A stretch of DNA of 64,000 bases from Thiosocius sp942490985 (GCA_942490985.1 CALNYW010000003.1:434001-498000), one strand, 5' to 3'. Numbered from the stretch's first letter, positions 34,837 through 44,338 are shown. Program-made: numbers and translations. The notes: generated by a model not told the origin, from the sequence alone.

Positions 34837-37119
34837 ATGCGTACAGATAACAAGAAGCTCCTGCTGGAATGGCAAGACGAGGTTGTATCCAGTCTGGTGG
34901 AGGGGTTTCGCCAGCTTTTTGAGTCATCGAGTCAGGTCCTACTCGAGTTCGCCGACGCCGCCGAAAACAATCGTCTGCAGCGACTTTTCTTTGACGCACA
35001 ACGCGAATTTTATCTCAAAGAAGAGACTATCATCAGCGACTTCGAGGCCGCGCTGAAAGAGGATCTTGGTGCGTTTGCACACGGCCCGGGGCATGCGGCA
35101 CAGCTTGGCGCCGACACGCTAAGCCTGGTCGAGGTCGAGGACTACGAACGGTCGCTCGCGCTTGAAACGATCGCGAAACGCACGGTTGATAAGCAACAGG
35201 AAGCACTGCACGCACTTTCCCAACGCCTCTCGGCGCTGCTGGGCGGGCGCCCGGTACCGGTTGAACAGGTCCCCGCCAATCCGCTGCAGGTTATCCGCAT
35301 ATTCGATCCGACAAGCCGCAAACTCGAGGTCGAAAAAGAGGTGCGGCTGGTCTTCTACACGCTGTTCGACCGCTACGTGATGAGTCGTCTCGGCAATCTC
35401 TACGGCGACTTCAACCGCCGCCTGGCCGAGTTGGGCATCCTGCCGAACATCAAGTTCGATTTTCAACGCCACGCGGGCGGGAGCGCCGCAGGCGGCAACC
35501 GAGGCGCCGCCGATGGCGCGCCAGATGGATTGCCGGCCGATGGCATGGGCGAGAACGGTTTAGGCGTCGATGCAGGCTTGTCGGGCGTTGCGCAACGCGT
35601 TCGCCCGGCAACTCCGAGCTCGACGGAGACACTGTCGGCGATCAGTTCGCTGCTGATGGCCAAGCGCCAGTCAGAACAATTCATGGCGCCGTTGAACACC
35701 TCGGTACCCATCATCCCGACCGCCGCCAACGTCGGCGAGGCAATTGCCGACGCACGCGTCCTTGAAGAGGCCCCGCTCCCGTTGCCGATGGGGCTGCCGG
35801 GCGGCGGCGGCTCGAAGGTCGCGATTGATGCCGCGCTGCTGATGCGGGTGAAAGGCGCCCTGCAGAAACAACGCCAGATCATAAAAAGCCTGGTTGGCCA
35901 TGAAAAACTCGACAGCCGGGAAGAGGACGTTATCGATATCGTCGGCATGCTTTTCGAGGCCATGCTGAACGAAAAACTGCTGCCGAATTCAGTCAAAACC
36001 CTGCTCAGCCACCTGCACACGCGCTATCTGAAGATTGCTGTGCAAAGCCCGGACTTCCTCGACAACACGGCGCACCCCGCGCGCCGATTGTTCGAGCGGA
36101 TGTTGGATGTCGGGATCCGCTGGGTACGGGAAGAAAATCTCCGCGCGGGGATCTATCCACAGCTGCAGGAGGTCGTCACCCGCATCCTCAAACAGGAAAC
36201 GCTGCCGGACGGATTCTTCGAAGAACAGATCGCCGTGCTCAACAAAGCGGAGAAAAGGCTCGAGCAGCAAAGCACCGCGACCGAAGAGCGCACGCTGGAA
36301 GCCGAACGCGGCCGGGCAAGGTTGGATGAAGCGAAATCGATCGTAAAAGAGACGGTTACCGCATTCGATCAGAGCGGCACCTTCGCGCCAGCGATCAGCA
36401 ACTTCCTGACAACAACCTACGCCGACTACCTCACATTGCTGCTGCTGCGCTGTGACCTCGATACCGATTCCGAGGGCTGGGGTAATGCCTATGGTGTCGG
36501 CGAGGCATTGGTCGCGGCAGCGCTGCACGCAGCTGAAGGCAATCAGATCGACGAAGGTATGCGCGATGATCTGTTGAAGCGCCTGCAGGCAAGCGTTGGC
36601 AGCTTGATACCCCATCACGAACAAAACATTCGCCGCGTCATCGATGCCCTCGCCGCGCCCGTAGCCGAGCCAAAAGCACCTGCGCCCGCACCAGCCGAAG
36701 TTAAACCGGCGCCGGAAGCAAAACCGAAACCGGCAGCAGAAAAACCGGAACCGGGAGCAGAAAAACCGAAATTGACCGAAGCCAAGCCGTCAGCGCCTCC
36801 GGCTTCAGAACAACCGATCAGCCTGGAAGATCGGAAGGTCGCGGACAAACTGATGCGGGAGGCCGGCAACTGGTTTGTGATGCAGCACGACGAGAGCGGC
36901 GAAGAACAGCCGGTCAAGCTGCTGTGGGTCAACCCGCACACCCGCAATATGCTATTCGTTGATCAACACGGCGCCAAAGTGGCGCTTATGCCGGCAGGCA
37001 ACGTCGCGAAGATGATTCGTGAAGGCTCGGTCCGGCCGATGCAGCAGGAAACCTCCAGCTTCATCGCGCGTTCCCTGCGCCGAATCCGGCGTGCCCTTGA
37101 AGACTCGGTTAACGCCTGA
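34837..37119 (+). CDS. DUF1631 family protein
   Basis: A 760-residue cytosolic protein. The N-terminus (LLLEWQDEVVSSLVEGFRQL, LFFDAQREFYLKEETIISDF) and the middle (KGALQKQRQIIKSLVGHEKL, SREEDVIDIVGMLFEAMLNE, HPARRLFERMLDVGIRWVRE) match the DUF1631 pattern. An Ala/Pro/Lys/Glu-rich linker (about residues 608-660) leads to a C-terminal domain WFVMQHDESGEEQPVKLLWV with RNMLFVDQHGAKVALMPAG, which resembles a PilZ-like or DUF1631-end module. Function is unknown. It is followed 18 bases later by a PilZ gene, so a link with c-di-GMP signalling is plausible. Confidence 0.88.
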   Translation: MRTDNKKLLLEWQDEVVSSLVEGFRQLFESSSQVLLEFADAAENNRLQRLFFDAQREFYLKEETIISDFEAALKEDLGAFAHGPGHAAQLGADTLSLVEVEDYERSLALETIAKRTVDKQQEALHALSQRLSALLGGRPVPVEQVPANPLQVIRIFDPTSRKLEVEKEVRLVFYTLFDRYVMSRLGNLYGDFNRRLAELGILPNIKFDFQRHAGGSAAGGNRGAADGAPDGLPADGMGENGLGVDAGLSGVAQRVRPATPSSTETLSAISSLLMAKRQSEQFMAPLNTSVPIIPTAANVGEAIADARVLEEAPLPLPMGLPGGGGSKVAIDAALLMRVKGALQKQRQIIKSLVGHEKLDSREEDVIDIVGMLFEAMLNEKLLPNSVKTLLSHLHTRYLKIAVQSPDFLDNTAHPARRLFERMLDVGIRWVREENLRAGIYPQLQEVVTRILKQETLPDGFFEEQIAVLNKAEKRLEQQSTATEERTLEAERGRARLDEAKSIVKETVTAFDQSGTFAPAISNFLTTTYADYLTLLLLRCDLDTDSEGWGNAYGVGEALVAAALHAAEGNQIDEGMRDDLLKRLQASVGSLIPHHEQNIRRVIDALAAPVAEPKAPAPAPAEVKPAPEAKPKPAAEKPEPGAEKPKLTEAKPSAPPASEQPISLEDRKVADKLMREAGNWFVMQHDESGEEQPVKLLWVNPHTRNMLFVDQHGAKVALMPAGNVAKMIREGSVRPMQQETSSFIARSLRRIRRALEDSVNA

Positions 37120-37137
37120 CCTGGAGACCCGACGACC

Positions 37138-37482
37138 GTGGAAGATCGCCGCAGTAGTGACAGAATCGACGCACACAATGTGCAACTGGGTGTGAACAAC
37201 ACCATCGACGGTGAACCGATGGGCGTCATCGGCAACCTTTCGCCCGGCGGGATGATGTTGATTACCCACCAACGACTCTACGCCAGCGGCATTCTCCAAC
37301 TGAGCATCGACGTGCCAAAAGAGGCCAATTGCGGACCGGTATCGATGGGCATGAAGATCCTGTGGTGCATCCCGGCCAACAGCCCCGATGAATATTGGGC
37401 TGGCCTGGAAACCCTGGACATATCGCCTGAGAGCCAAGCCGCTCTGCAGACATTGTTGGCCTATCTTGGCGAAACCGCCTGA
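37138..37482 (+). CDS. PilZ-domain protein
   Basis: A 114-residue protein beginning at a GTG (37138). The DRRSSDRIDAHNVQLGV segment supplies the RxxxR c-di-GMP motif and VIGNLSPGGMMLITHQRL the (D/N)xSxxG motif. The beta-barrel continues to WAGLETLDISPESQAAL. PilZ domains are c-di-GMP receptors. It sits 18 bases downstream of the DUF1631 gene and is probably co-transcribed with it. Confidence 0.88.
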   Translation: MEDRRSSDRIDAHNVQLGVNNTIDGEPMGVIGNLSPGGMMLITHQRLYASGILQLSIDVPKEANCGPVSMGMKILWCIPANSPDEYWAGLETLDISPESQAALQTLLAYLGETA

Positions 37483-37503
37483 CCGAGCGCCATCCCACCA
37501 AAT

Positions 37504-38457
37504 TCAGTCTTGGAGCTGCTCGGCAAACTGGTCAGTGGCCTCGATCAAACGACGCCGGGTCCCCGCCTCCGCGGCGGAATGTCCGGCATCAGCGACGATC
37601 GACAACGCGCTGCCGGACCAGGCCGCATGCAGAGCCCAGGCGTTTTCCAACGGACAGATCACATCGTAACGGCCGTGCACGATGACACCGGGAATCCCCG
37701 CAAGTCGATCGGCATTGTGCAGTAGCTGATCTGGCTCCAGAAATGCGTTGTTGACGAAATAGTGGCTCTCAATCCGTGCCATGCTCAACGCGACCCGCGG
37801 CTGCTCGAAGTGTGCGGCGACACTCGGGTCTGGCAGCAATGTCGCTGTGCGTCCTTCCCAGACCGACCAGGCCTTCGCCGCGGCAAGCCTTCTCAGCTCG
37901 TCGTCACCGGTCAGCACGGCATGGTAGGCCGACAGCATATCGCCGCGCTGATCGGGCGCTATCGGCTCGGCAAAATCTTCCCAATAATCGGGAAAAAGCC
38001 GATTCGCGCCGCTCTGATAGAACCATTGGATCTCCTGCGGGCGGCACAGAAAGATCCCGCGCAGCACCAACGCAGACACCCGGTCAGGGTGTGTCTGGGC
38101 ATACGCCAACGCGAGGGTTGATCCCCACGAGCCACCGAACAGCAGCCATCGCTCGATGCCAAGATGCTCGCGCAGCTTCTCGATATCCGCGACCAGATCC
38201 CAGGTGGTGTTGTTTTCCAACGACGCGTGCGGCGTCGAACGCCCCGCCCCGCGCTGGTCAAACAGGATGACACGGTAACGTTCGGGATCAAAAAAACGGC
38301 GGTGGTAGGGCTCGCAGCCCGCGCCGGGGCCGCCGTGCAGGAACAACGCGGGGATACCCTTCGAGTTGCCGGCCTCTTCGACATACAGCGCATGAACATC
38401 GTCAACCGGGAAATGTTCAGCGCGGTACGGGAGTATTTCTGGATAGAGGTCTTTCAT
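37504..38457 (-). CDS. pip: Proline iminopeptidase
   Basis: 317 residues from the ATG at 38457 (MKDLYPEILPYRAEHFPVDD); 14 earlier codons overlap the bipA end and are unnecessary. It is an alpha/beta hydrolase of the S33 family: oxyanion motif LFLHGGPGAGC, DQRGAGRSTPHASLENNTTW, nucleophile in LLFGGSWGSTLALAYAQ, Asp in VHGRYDVICP and His in VADAGHSAAEAG. It releases N-terminal proline from peptides in the cytosol. The gene follows bipA by 38 bases on the same strand. Confidence 0.95.
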   Translation of the reverse strand: MKDLYPEILPYRAEHFPVDDVHALYVEEAGNSKGIPALFLHGGPGAGCEPYHRRFFDPERYRVILFDQRGAGRSTPHASLENNTTWDLVADIEKLREHLGIERWLLFGGSWGSTLALAYAQTHPDRVSALVLRGIFLCRPQEIQWFYQSGANRLFPDYWEDFAEPIAPDQRGDMLSAYHAVLTGDDELRRLAAAKAWSVWEGRTATLLPDPSVAAHFEQPRVALSMARIESHYFVNNAFLEPDQLLHNADRLAGIPGVIVHGRYDVICPLENAWALHAAWSGSALSIVADAGHSAAEAGTRRRLIEATDQFAEQLQD

Positions 38458-38495
38458 GTCGAGCAATTGTGACGCAGATAGCCACCCTGGACGAG

Positions 38496-40307
38496 TCAAT
38501 CACGCGCCGCACGTTTACGTTCGTGTTCCTTCAGATGCTTCTTCCGCAACCGAATCGCGGAAGGTGTGATTTCTGCCAGCTCATCGTCCTCGATGAACTC
38601 AAGGGCCTGCTCGAGCGACAACCGAATTGGCGGCGTTAGCATGATCGCATCGTCCTTGCCCGACGCACGGACATTGGTCAGCTGCTTGGCCTTCAGCGGG
38701 TTGACCGTCAGGTCATTTTCGCGCGTATGGATACCGACGATCTGCCCCTCATAAACCTCATCACCAGGCTTGGCAAACAAGCGCCCGCGCTCCTGGAGGT
38801 TCATCAGCGCGTAACCCAGCACCTTGCCCGTGCCGTTGGCAATCATCACCCCATTTTTCCGCGGCGCAATGCCGCCTTGCTGCGCCGGGCCGTAGTGATC
38901 GAACACGTGATACATCAGACCGGTGCCCGACGTCGTCGTCATGAAGTCGGTTTGGAAACCGATCAGGCCGCGTGACGGCATGATGTAATCCAGCCGCACC
39001 CGCCCCTGACCATCCGGCAGCATGTCGCGAAGCTCACCCTTGCGCATACCGAGGGCTTCCATGATCGCACCCTGATGCTGCTCTTCCACATCGACGGTGA
39101 GCTGCTCATAAGGCTCACAAACCTCACCATCCACCTCGCGAAAGATGACTTCGGGCCGCGATACTGCAAGCTCAAAACCCTCACGACGCATGTTTTCGAG
39201 CAGCACGGACAGGTGCAGTTCGCCGCGCCCGGATACCTTGAACTTTTCTGGATCCGTCCCCTCTTCGACCCGCAAGGCAACGTTATGTATGAGCTCTCGT
39301 TCGAGACGTTCTTTGAGTTGCCGCGACGTAAGGTACTTGCCCTCCTTGCCGGCGAACGGTGATGCATTGACCTGAAACGTCATCGACACCGTCGGCTCAT
39401 CGACGCTCAGCGCAGGCAACGCCTCGACATGGTTAGGATCACACAGGGTGTCTGACACATTCGGTGCCTCGATACCGGTGATCGCGATGATATCGCCCGC
39501 CGCGGCCTCGTTGACTTCGTGCCGCTCGAGGCCCAGATAGCCGTAAACCAAGCCAACCTTAGCGCGATGTTGTTCACCATCGTATTTCAGTACGGTGATC
39601 TGCTGATTGGGGCGAATGATGCCGCGCGTGACCCGCCCCACCGCAATTGCGCCCACGTAGCTGCTGTAATCGAGGTTTGAGACCTGCATCTGCAGTGGGC
39701 CGTCGGGGTCGACGTCAGGTACCGGGCAGTGTTCGATGATCGCCTCGAACAGCGGGGTCATATCACCCTCACGGGCAGTGTCATCGTGTGACGCGTAGCC
39801 GTTGATCGCTGACGCATAGATGATCGGAAAATCGAGCTGCTCGTCACTCGCGCCGAGTTGGTCGAACAACTCGAACACCTGGTCGATTACCCAGTCAGGA
39901 CGCGCCCCAGGCTTGTCGATCTTGTTCACCACCAAGATTGGCCGCAGTCCGTGCTTGAAGGCCTTTTGGGTGACGAACCGCGTCTGTGGCATCGGCCCTT
40001 CCTGGGCATCGACCAGCAACAGCACAGAATCGACCATCGACAGCACCCGTTCCACTTCACCACCGAAATCCGCGTGGCCCGGCGTGTCGACGATGTTGAT
40101 GCGGTAGTCTTGCCAGCGAATCGCGGTGTTTTTCGACAGGATGGTAATACCGCGCTCTTTCTCCTGATCGTTACTGTCCATCACCCGCTCAACGGTGCCG
40201 AATCGATCGCCGAGCGTGCCGGACTGTTTGAGCAATTCGTCTACGAGGGTGGTTTTGCCATGGTCGACGTGGGCGATGATCGCCACGTTTCTTAAATTCT
40301 CGATCAC
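38496..40307 (-). CDS. typA: Ribosome-associated GTPase TypA/BipA
   Basis: A 603-residue translational GTPase. G1 is AHVDHGKTTLVDELL, the switch I region DQEKERGITILSKNTAI, G3 DTPGHADFGGEVER and G4 VVNKIDKPGARPDW. EF-G-like domains III and V follow (SGRGELHLSVLLENMRREGF), and the BipA-specific C-terminal domain contains LTNVRASGKDDAIMLTPPIR. It assists 50S assembly and stress or low-temperature adaptation. It stands first in a two-gene unit with pip. Confidence 0.97.
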   Translation of the reverse strand: MIENLRNVAIIAHVDHGKTTLVDELLKQSGTLGDRFGTVERVMDSNDQEKERGITILSKNTAIRWQDYRINIVDTPGHADFGGEVERVLSMVDSVLLLVDAQEGPMPQTRFVTQKAFKHGLRPILVVNKIDKPGARPDWVIDQVFELFDQLGASDEQLDFPIIYASAINGYASHDDTAREGDMTPLFEAIIEHCPVPDVDPDGPLQMQVSNLDYSSYVGAIAVGRVTRGIIRPNQQITVLKYDGEQHRAKVGLVYGYLGLERHEVNEAAAGDIIAITGIEAPNVSDTLCDPNHVEALPALSVDEPTVSMTFQVNASPFAGKEGKYLTSRQLKERLERELIHNVALRVEEGTDPEKFKVSGRGELHLSVLLENMRREGFELAVSRPEVIFREVDGEVCEPYEQLTVDVEEQHQGAIMEALGMRKGELRDMLPDGQGRVRLDYIMPSRGLIGFQTDFMTTTSGTGLMYHVFDHYGPAQQGGIAPRKNGVMIANGTGKVLGYALMNLQERGRLFAKPGDEVYEGQIVGIHTRENDLTVNPLKAKQLTNVRASGKDDAIMLTPPIRLSLEQALEFIEDDELAEITPSAIRLRKKHLKEHERKRAARD

Positions 40308-40669
40308 TGGGTTTACTGCTTGGGATAGGTGGAGGGCGCGCGATTATACCGTTGTGGCTGGTAAACGCCCACGCTGAACTGACATCCGAGCGCGGTGCCG
40401 GTCACGGGCAGACGCCTCGGTCGACGCCAAAAAACCTGTGGATAACTCGGTGGACAGTTTTCCTTCGCCACACAGGCTCTCGTCAAACACCCGCTTAGCG
40501 CCAGGCTGATGATAGAAATCATCGTTAAAACAGACCCTTACAAAGGCAATTGCGCGGGCTTCGAGAAAATGTCGGCCGATATGCCGGAAATCCCAGGGCT
40601 TGCCGTGTGAATAACCCGGGCCGGCTGTGCTGAACTCGCCCGCGCCAAAAGAACCCAGGGGAGGCTTAA
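40308..40669. other. Divergent intergenic region between typA and the SnoaL-like gene
   Basis: No gene is visible. It presumably holds both promoters. A perfect DnaA-box 9-mer (TGTGGATAA, 40437-40445) is present once, which is not unusual at this length. The right end carries a strong ribosome site, GGGGAGG, before the next ATG. Confidence 0.5.
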
Positions 40670-41065
40670 ATGGACAACGGCATCGTCGATGACTGGCTCG
40701 ATCGATTTATAAAAACCGCGCTCGACCGCGACCTTGAAGCGCACATGCGCTTGATATCGCCGGAGGTTTTGGTGTTCGGCGTGCCCGGCTTCGAGACGCT
40801 CGACTACGATGACTGGCATCGGCAGTGCGAACACGAGTTTCCGCAGGGCTTGATGAAGGAGATTAGCTACGACAGACGGCAGATCCGCACAGCGGATGAG
40901 CAACACGTGCTGTTCAAAGCGCTCGAGACCACCTGTGCAACCGATGGAACCCGAATCGCCCAAGGCGTCGAACTGCTGCTGCAACGCAACGGCGACGAGT
41001 GGCTATTGAAGCAGCTGCGTGTGCTGCCGGAAGATGAAGCGAGACACGACGGCCTGCTGGCTTAG
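40670..41065 (+). CDS. SnoaL/NTF2-like fold hypothetical protein
   Basis: A 131-residue protein starting at 40670 after GGGGAGG. The pattern of an N-terminal helix (DNGIVDDWLDRFIKTALDRD), MRLISPEVLVFGVPGFETLD, DDWHRQCEHEFPQGLM and the C-terminal sheet (GVELLLQRNGDEWLLKQLRV) fits the cone-shaped NTF2-like fold. Members include isomerases and many binding proteins, and no catalytic residues identify a reaction here. It is a single gene. Confidence 0.65.
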   Translation: MDNGIVDDWLDRFIKTALDRDLEAHMRLISPEVLVFGVPGFETLDYDDWHRQCEHEFPQGLMKEISYDRRQIRTADEQHVLFKALETTCATDGTRIAQGVELLLQRNGDEWLLKQLRVLPEDEARHDGLLA

Positions 41066-41100
41066 GCCGCGATTGGAGCTAGATGCCGGCGCGTACCTGC

Positions 41101-41529
41101 TCAGCCGTTGTGCGGCTGATACCCGGTGCTGCGGGATCCCGTGAGATCCCAGGAGAAGGTGCAGTCGAGTTCCGACAGGACCGCGATCAGCCCGCTTTCA
41201 CCGTCCCGCAAGATAATCGACAGCGGCGAGCGCCGCCCGAACCGCCGATGGCCTTGACGGACCCATCGGCCGGACATTCGCGGGTTAAGCGGATAGGTGG
41301 TCCGGAGCGCATCGGAGATGCGCAGCAGGTAGCCGGCTCGGCGCAACACAGCCGGGTCTTCAGGGAGACTATCGGCCCCGTCCCTGAGCTTGTTCAGGGC
41401 CCTCGCCCGCATCGTCTCCGGCAGGCTAAGCACGGCCTGGATTTCTTTGGTATCCAACTGCCACGAGTCGAGCAGTGCCATCACGGCCTGGGTGATATCG
41501 CTGCGCGCCTGAGTCCGCTCGTTACTCAT
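41101..41529 (-). CDS. MbcA/ParS/Xre-type antitoxin-like protein
   Basis: A 142-residue protein with a good ribosome site (GGGAG). The N-terminal helical part (ITQAVMALLDSWQLDTKEIQ, LSLPETMRARALNKLRDGA, LLRISDALRTTYPLNPRM) and the C-terminal FGRRSPLSIILRDGESGLIA match the DNA-binding and ParS-like parts of the Xre-MbcA-ParS antitoxins that partner RES-domain NAD-degrading toxins. No RES-domain gene is adjacent: the next gene on the strand (41671-42117) does not resemble it. It is therefore a solitary antitoxin-like regulator or a remnant. Confidence 0.65.
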   Translation of the reverse strand: MSNERTQARSDITQAVMALLDSWQLDTKEIQAVLSLPETMRARALNKLRDGADSLPEDPAVLRRAGYLLRISDALRTTYPLNPRMSGRWVRQGHRRFGRRSPLSIILRDGESGLIAVLSELDCTFSWDLTGSRSTGYQPHNG

Positions 41530-41670
41530 TGTGTACTGCTCCCGCCAGTTCCCGGATCTACCGGGCGCTACGCTGTTGCATTAAGGCGTCTGTCGCCTTA
41601 ACCGTGTAGTTTAGTCGGATATTACCACCGATCCGCTCAGGACCATAGTCCGCGCTGGGTGACGCCACTG

Positions 41671-42117
41671 TCAGGCTTTCTGAGCGAATAAGCGCTGCCA
41701 CCAACGCCGTCGCCCGGCCGGCGGTCTCATGGCCTGCAGGTCGACGGGAATCAAACGACTGAGGACCCATCCTGGCAACGGTGGATTGTCGCTGTAACCG
41801 CAAGAGACGCCTAAATTGTTCGGATCATAGATCTTCACCATGGTCGGACTCGCGAGGTCGTCAGCGTAGACGATGCCGCAGTAGTCCTCGTCGTGTTCGC
41901 GCCGCAACAACGCATCGATTTCGACGATGAAAGCCCGAACCGCCTCGTCACTGGCCGGCGCAGTGGGTGGTGACTCGCCGACGGCGTAGATAAACCATCC
42001 ATGCGGCTGTTGCCGGATGCTTTCCCATAACGCATCGAGTTGATGCCAACGCAGCGCCGACGTGAAGCTGCCACGAAATCCGGCGAGATACGGGTCCAGG
42101 CTTTCCTTTTCACTCAC
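41671..42117 (-). CDS. Conserved hypothetical protein
   Basis: A 148-residue protein starting at a GTG (42117). It contains LRWHQLDALWESIRQQPHGW, FIVEIDALLRREHDEDYCGI and YADDLASPTMVKIYDPNNLG, and ends with a basic aromatic tail, GRRRWWQRLF. The YAVGE and DYCGIVYADD segments give the look of a small alpha/beta domain. I recognise it only as a conserved hypothetical. It is divergent from purC, and its upstream neighbour on the other strand starts about 100 bases away. Confidence 0.7.
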   Translation of the reverse strand: MSEKESLDPYLAGFRGSFTSALRWHQLDALWESIRQQPHGWFIYAVGESPPTAPASDEAVRAFIVEIDALLRREHDEDYCGIVYADDLASPTMVKIYDPNNLGVSCGYSDNPPLPGWVLSRLIPVDLQAMRPPAGRRRWWQRLFAQKA

Positions 42118-42219
42118 GACGTCAATGGCTCATTAATCTCGCTGGCGCACGCCCCGACCATGCCATCTTCAAGCGGCCAGCGCTATACTCGACGGTTTTC
42201 GAGACAGGCCAAGCCACCC

Positions 42220-43113
42220 ATGGAAGCCCTCCACGATTCAGCATTGCCAGGCCTTGAGATGATCAATCGCGGCAAGGTGCGCGATGTCTATGCCGTGGAC
42301 GCGGACCACCTGCTGATTGTCACCAGCGATCGCCTGTCGGCCTTTGATGTGGTGCTGCCGCAGCCGATCCCCGGCAAGGGCGAGGTGCTCACCCGCGTCG
42401 CCAACTTCTGGTTTGGACGCACGGCCGGCATCATCCCCAATCACCTCAGTCACATCTCAGTATCAGATGTGGTGACGAGCCCGGCGGAAAGAAATCGCCT
42501 CGGCGATCGCGCCGTCGTCGTCCGTCGGCTCAAACCGCTGCCGGTCGAGGCGATCGTCAGAGGCTACCTGATCGGTTCGGGCTGGAAGGACTACCAGGCC
42601 ACTGGGCAAGTCTGCGGGATCGAGCTCCCAGCAAACCTGCAGCAGGCCGACCAACTGCCAGAGGCGCTGTTCACACCATCGACCAAGGCCGATGTCGGCG
42701 ATCACGATGAGAATATCGATTTCGCGCAAACCGTCGCCCTGCTCGGACAAGACTTGGCAGCGCAGGTCCGTGATGCCAGCCTGCAGATTTATCGGGAAAG
42801 CGCCGCTTATGCCCGTGAACGCGGCATCATCATCGCGGACACAAAATTCGAGTTCGGTCTTGACGACGCCGGCAAACTGCATCTGATCGACGAGGTGCTG
42901 ACACCGGACTCATCACGTTTTTGGCCAGCGGATCAGTATCAACCCGGCATGAGCCCACCGAGTTTCGACAAGCAGTTCGTTCGCGACTACCTCGAGACCC
43001 TGGATTGGGACAAGACCCCGCCGGGACCGACGTTGCCTGAGGATATCATCCGCAAGACCGCCGAAAAGTATCAGGAAGCGGAGCGACGACTGACCGGCCG
43101 TCACGCCGGCTGA
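42220..43113 (+). CDS. purC: SAICAR synthetase
   Basis: 297 residues from the ATG at 42220 (MEALHDSALPGLEMINRGKV); the frame extends 60 codons upstream over the opposite gene and is discounted. The family markers are RDVYAVDADHLLIVTSDRLS, AFDVVLPQPIPGKG, VEAIVRGYLIGSGWKDYQAT, IIIADTKFEFGLDD and LIDEVLTPDSSRFWPADQYQ. The enzyme joins CAIR and aspartate with ATP in purine synthesis. The length fits the longer, yeast-like form rather than the short 237-residue bacterial form. Confidence 0.96.
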   Translation: MEALHDSALPGLEMINRGKVRDVYAVDADHLLIVTSDRLSAFDVVLPQPIPGKGEVLTRVANFWFGRTAGIIPNHLSHISVSDVVTSPAERNRLGDRAVVVRRLKPLPVEAIVRGYLIGSGWKDYQATGQVCGIELPANLQQADQLPEALFTPSTKADVGDHDENIDFAQTVALLGQDLAAQVRDASLQIYRESAAYARERGIIIADTKFEFGLDDAGKLHLIDEVLTPDSSRFWPADQYQPGMSPPSFDKQFVRDYLETLDWDKTPPGPTLPEDIIRKTAEKYQEAERRLTGRHAG

Positions 43114-43121
43114 CGCGTCGA

Positions 43122-43364
43122 ATGGGCGGCCCTCGCATCACGCTGTACGGCACCCGCCAGTGCCCGGCATGCCGGCAGGCCCGCAGCTATCTGCAACGAT
43201 GCAAACTGGCCTTCCAGGAACTTGATGTGAGCACCAATTTGCGGGCGCAAAAGGCATTGGCCAGGCTTGGCGCAAAAAGCGTACCGGTGATCATGATCGG
43301 CGACGCCCGGGTCGATGGATTCGACCGCAAGCAACTCGATCGGCTGCTCGCCAAGTTTCGATGA
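43122..43364 (+). CDS. Glutaredoxin-family protein
   Basis: An 80-residue protein starting 8 bases after purC. ITLYGTRQCPACRQARSYLQ has the CPAC redox motif, AKSVPVIMIGDARVDGFDRK the cis-proline (SVPV) and glutathione-site loop. It is a small monodomain glutaredoxin or thioredoxin-like protein, NrdH-sized. Its stop overlaps the srkA start by 4 bases (ATGA), giving a purC-grx-srkA operon. Confidence 0.88.
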   Translation: MGGPRITLYGTRQCPACRQARSYLQRCKLAFQELDVSTNLRAQKALARLGAKSVPVIMIGDARVDGFDRKQLDRLLAKFR

Positions 43365-44338
43365 GCCACCCGTATGATCGCCTCTCACCCGACGTCATCC
43401 TTGATGCGACCGCGTCAATAGGGCTTGAACCCGACGGCCACCTGCTGGCGCTGAATAGCTACGAGAATCGCGTCTTCCAGATCGGCATCGATCAGCGCCC
43501 ACCGATGGTCGCAAAGTTTTACCGCCCTGATCGCTGGACAGACGATGCGATAAACGAGGAACACACGTTTGCGATCGCCCTGGCCGCAGACGAGATTCCG
43601 GTCGTGGCCCCGTGGCGAGACAGTGCTGGGGAGACACTTTTCCGTCATCAGGGATTTCGCTTCGCGTTGTTCCCGAGGCGCGGCGGTCGCGCGCCCGAGC
43701 CAGGCGATCTGGATCAGCTCGAGTGGATCGGCCGTTTTCTCGGTCGCATCCATCTCGCCGGGCAAACCGAACGCTTTATGCACCGCGCTGCGCTGGATGT
43801 TGACACCTTGGGTTGGCCGGCACGCGAAACCGTGCTGAACAGCCCCCTGCTCCCAACTGAATTGCAGCAGCCCTACGCCGCCATCACTAGTGAGGTGCTC
43901 AAGCGGGTCGAGGAGGCCTTCGAAAAGACGCCGGCAACCAAGATACGCCTGCATGGCGATTGCCACCACGGCAACATCCTGTGGACGGATCATGGGCCTC
44001 ACTTTGTTGACCTCGACGACTGCCGGAATGGCGCAGCCGTGCAAGACCTCTGGATGCTGTTGAACGGCGACCGCCAGGAACAGACACTCCAACTCAGTGC
44101 GATGCTGGAGGGTTATTCACTGTTTCGTGATTTTGACCACCGCGAGTTGACGTTGATTGAGGCCTTACGCAGCTTGCGGATGGTGCACTACAGCGGCTGG
44201 CTGGCCAAGCGATGGGACGACCCGGCCTTCCCGGCTACGTTTACATGGGTTGCGTCACCACACTACTGGTCGCAACACCTGCAGGATCTCGAGAACCAGC
44301 GCGAAGCAATGGACGAACCGCCGCTGCGATTGTTCTGA
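43361..44338 (+). CDS. srkA: Stress-response kinase SrkA (YihE/RdoA)
   Basis: A 325-residue protein of the aminoglycoside-phosphotransferase/choline-kinase-like fold. LSPDVILDATASIGLEPDGH, LNSYENRVFQIGIDQRPPMV, AKFYRPDRWTDDAINEEHTF, the Brenner-type catalytic loop RLHGDCHHGNILW and metal-binding FVDLDDCRNGAAVQDLWM match E. coli YihE. That enzyme phosphorylates Ser/Thr and counteracts envelope-stress-linked death in the Cpx network. It is translationally coupled to the glutaredoxin gene upstream. Confidence 0.95.
   Translation: MSHPYDRLSPDVILDATASIGLEPDGHLLALNSYENRVFQIGIDQRPPMVAKFYRPDRWTDDAINEEHTFAIALAADEIPVVAPWRDSAGETLFRHQGFRFALFPRRGGRAPEPGDLDQLEWIGRFLGRIHLAGQTERFMHRAALDVDTLGWPARETVLNSPLLPTELQQPYAAITSEVLKRVEEAFEKTPATKIRLHGDCHHGNILWTDHGPHFVDLDDCRNGAAVQDLWMLLNGDRQEQTLQLSAMLEGYSLFRDFDHRELTLIEALRSLRMVHYSGWLAKRWDDPAFPATFTWVASPHYWSQHLQDLENQREAMDEPPLRLF

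Noticed and set aside
40437..40445. Perfect DnaA-box 9-mer upstream of typA
   Set aside because: A single 9-mer is expected by chance about once in two windows of this size. There is no cluster, AT-rich unwinding region or origin-type gene nearby.
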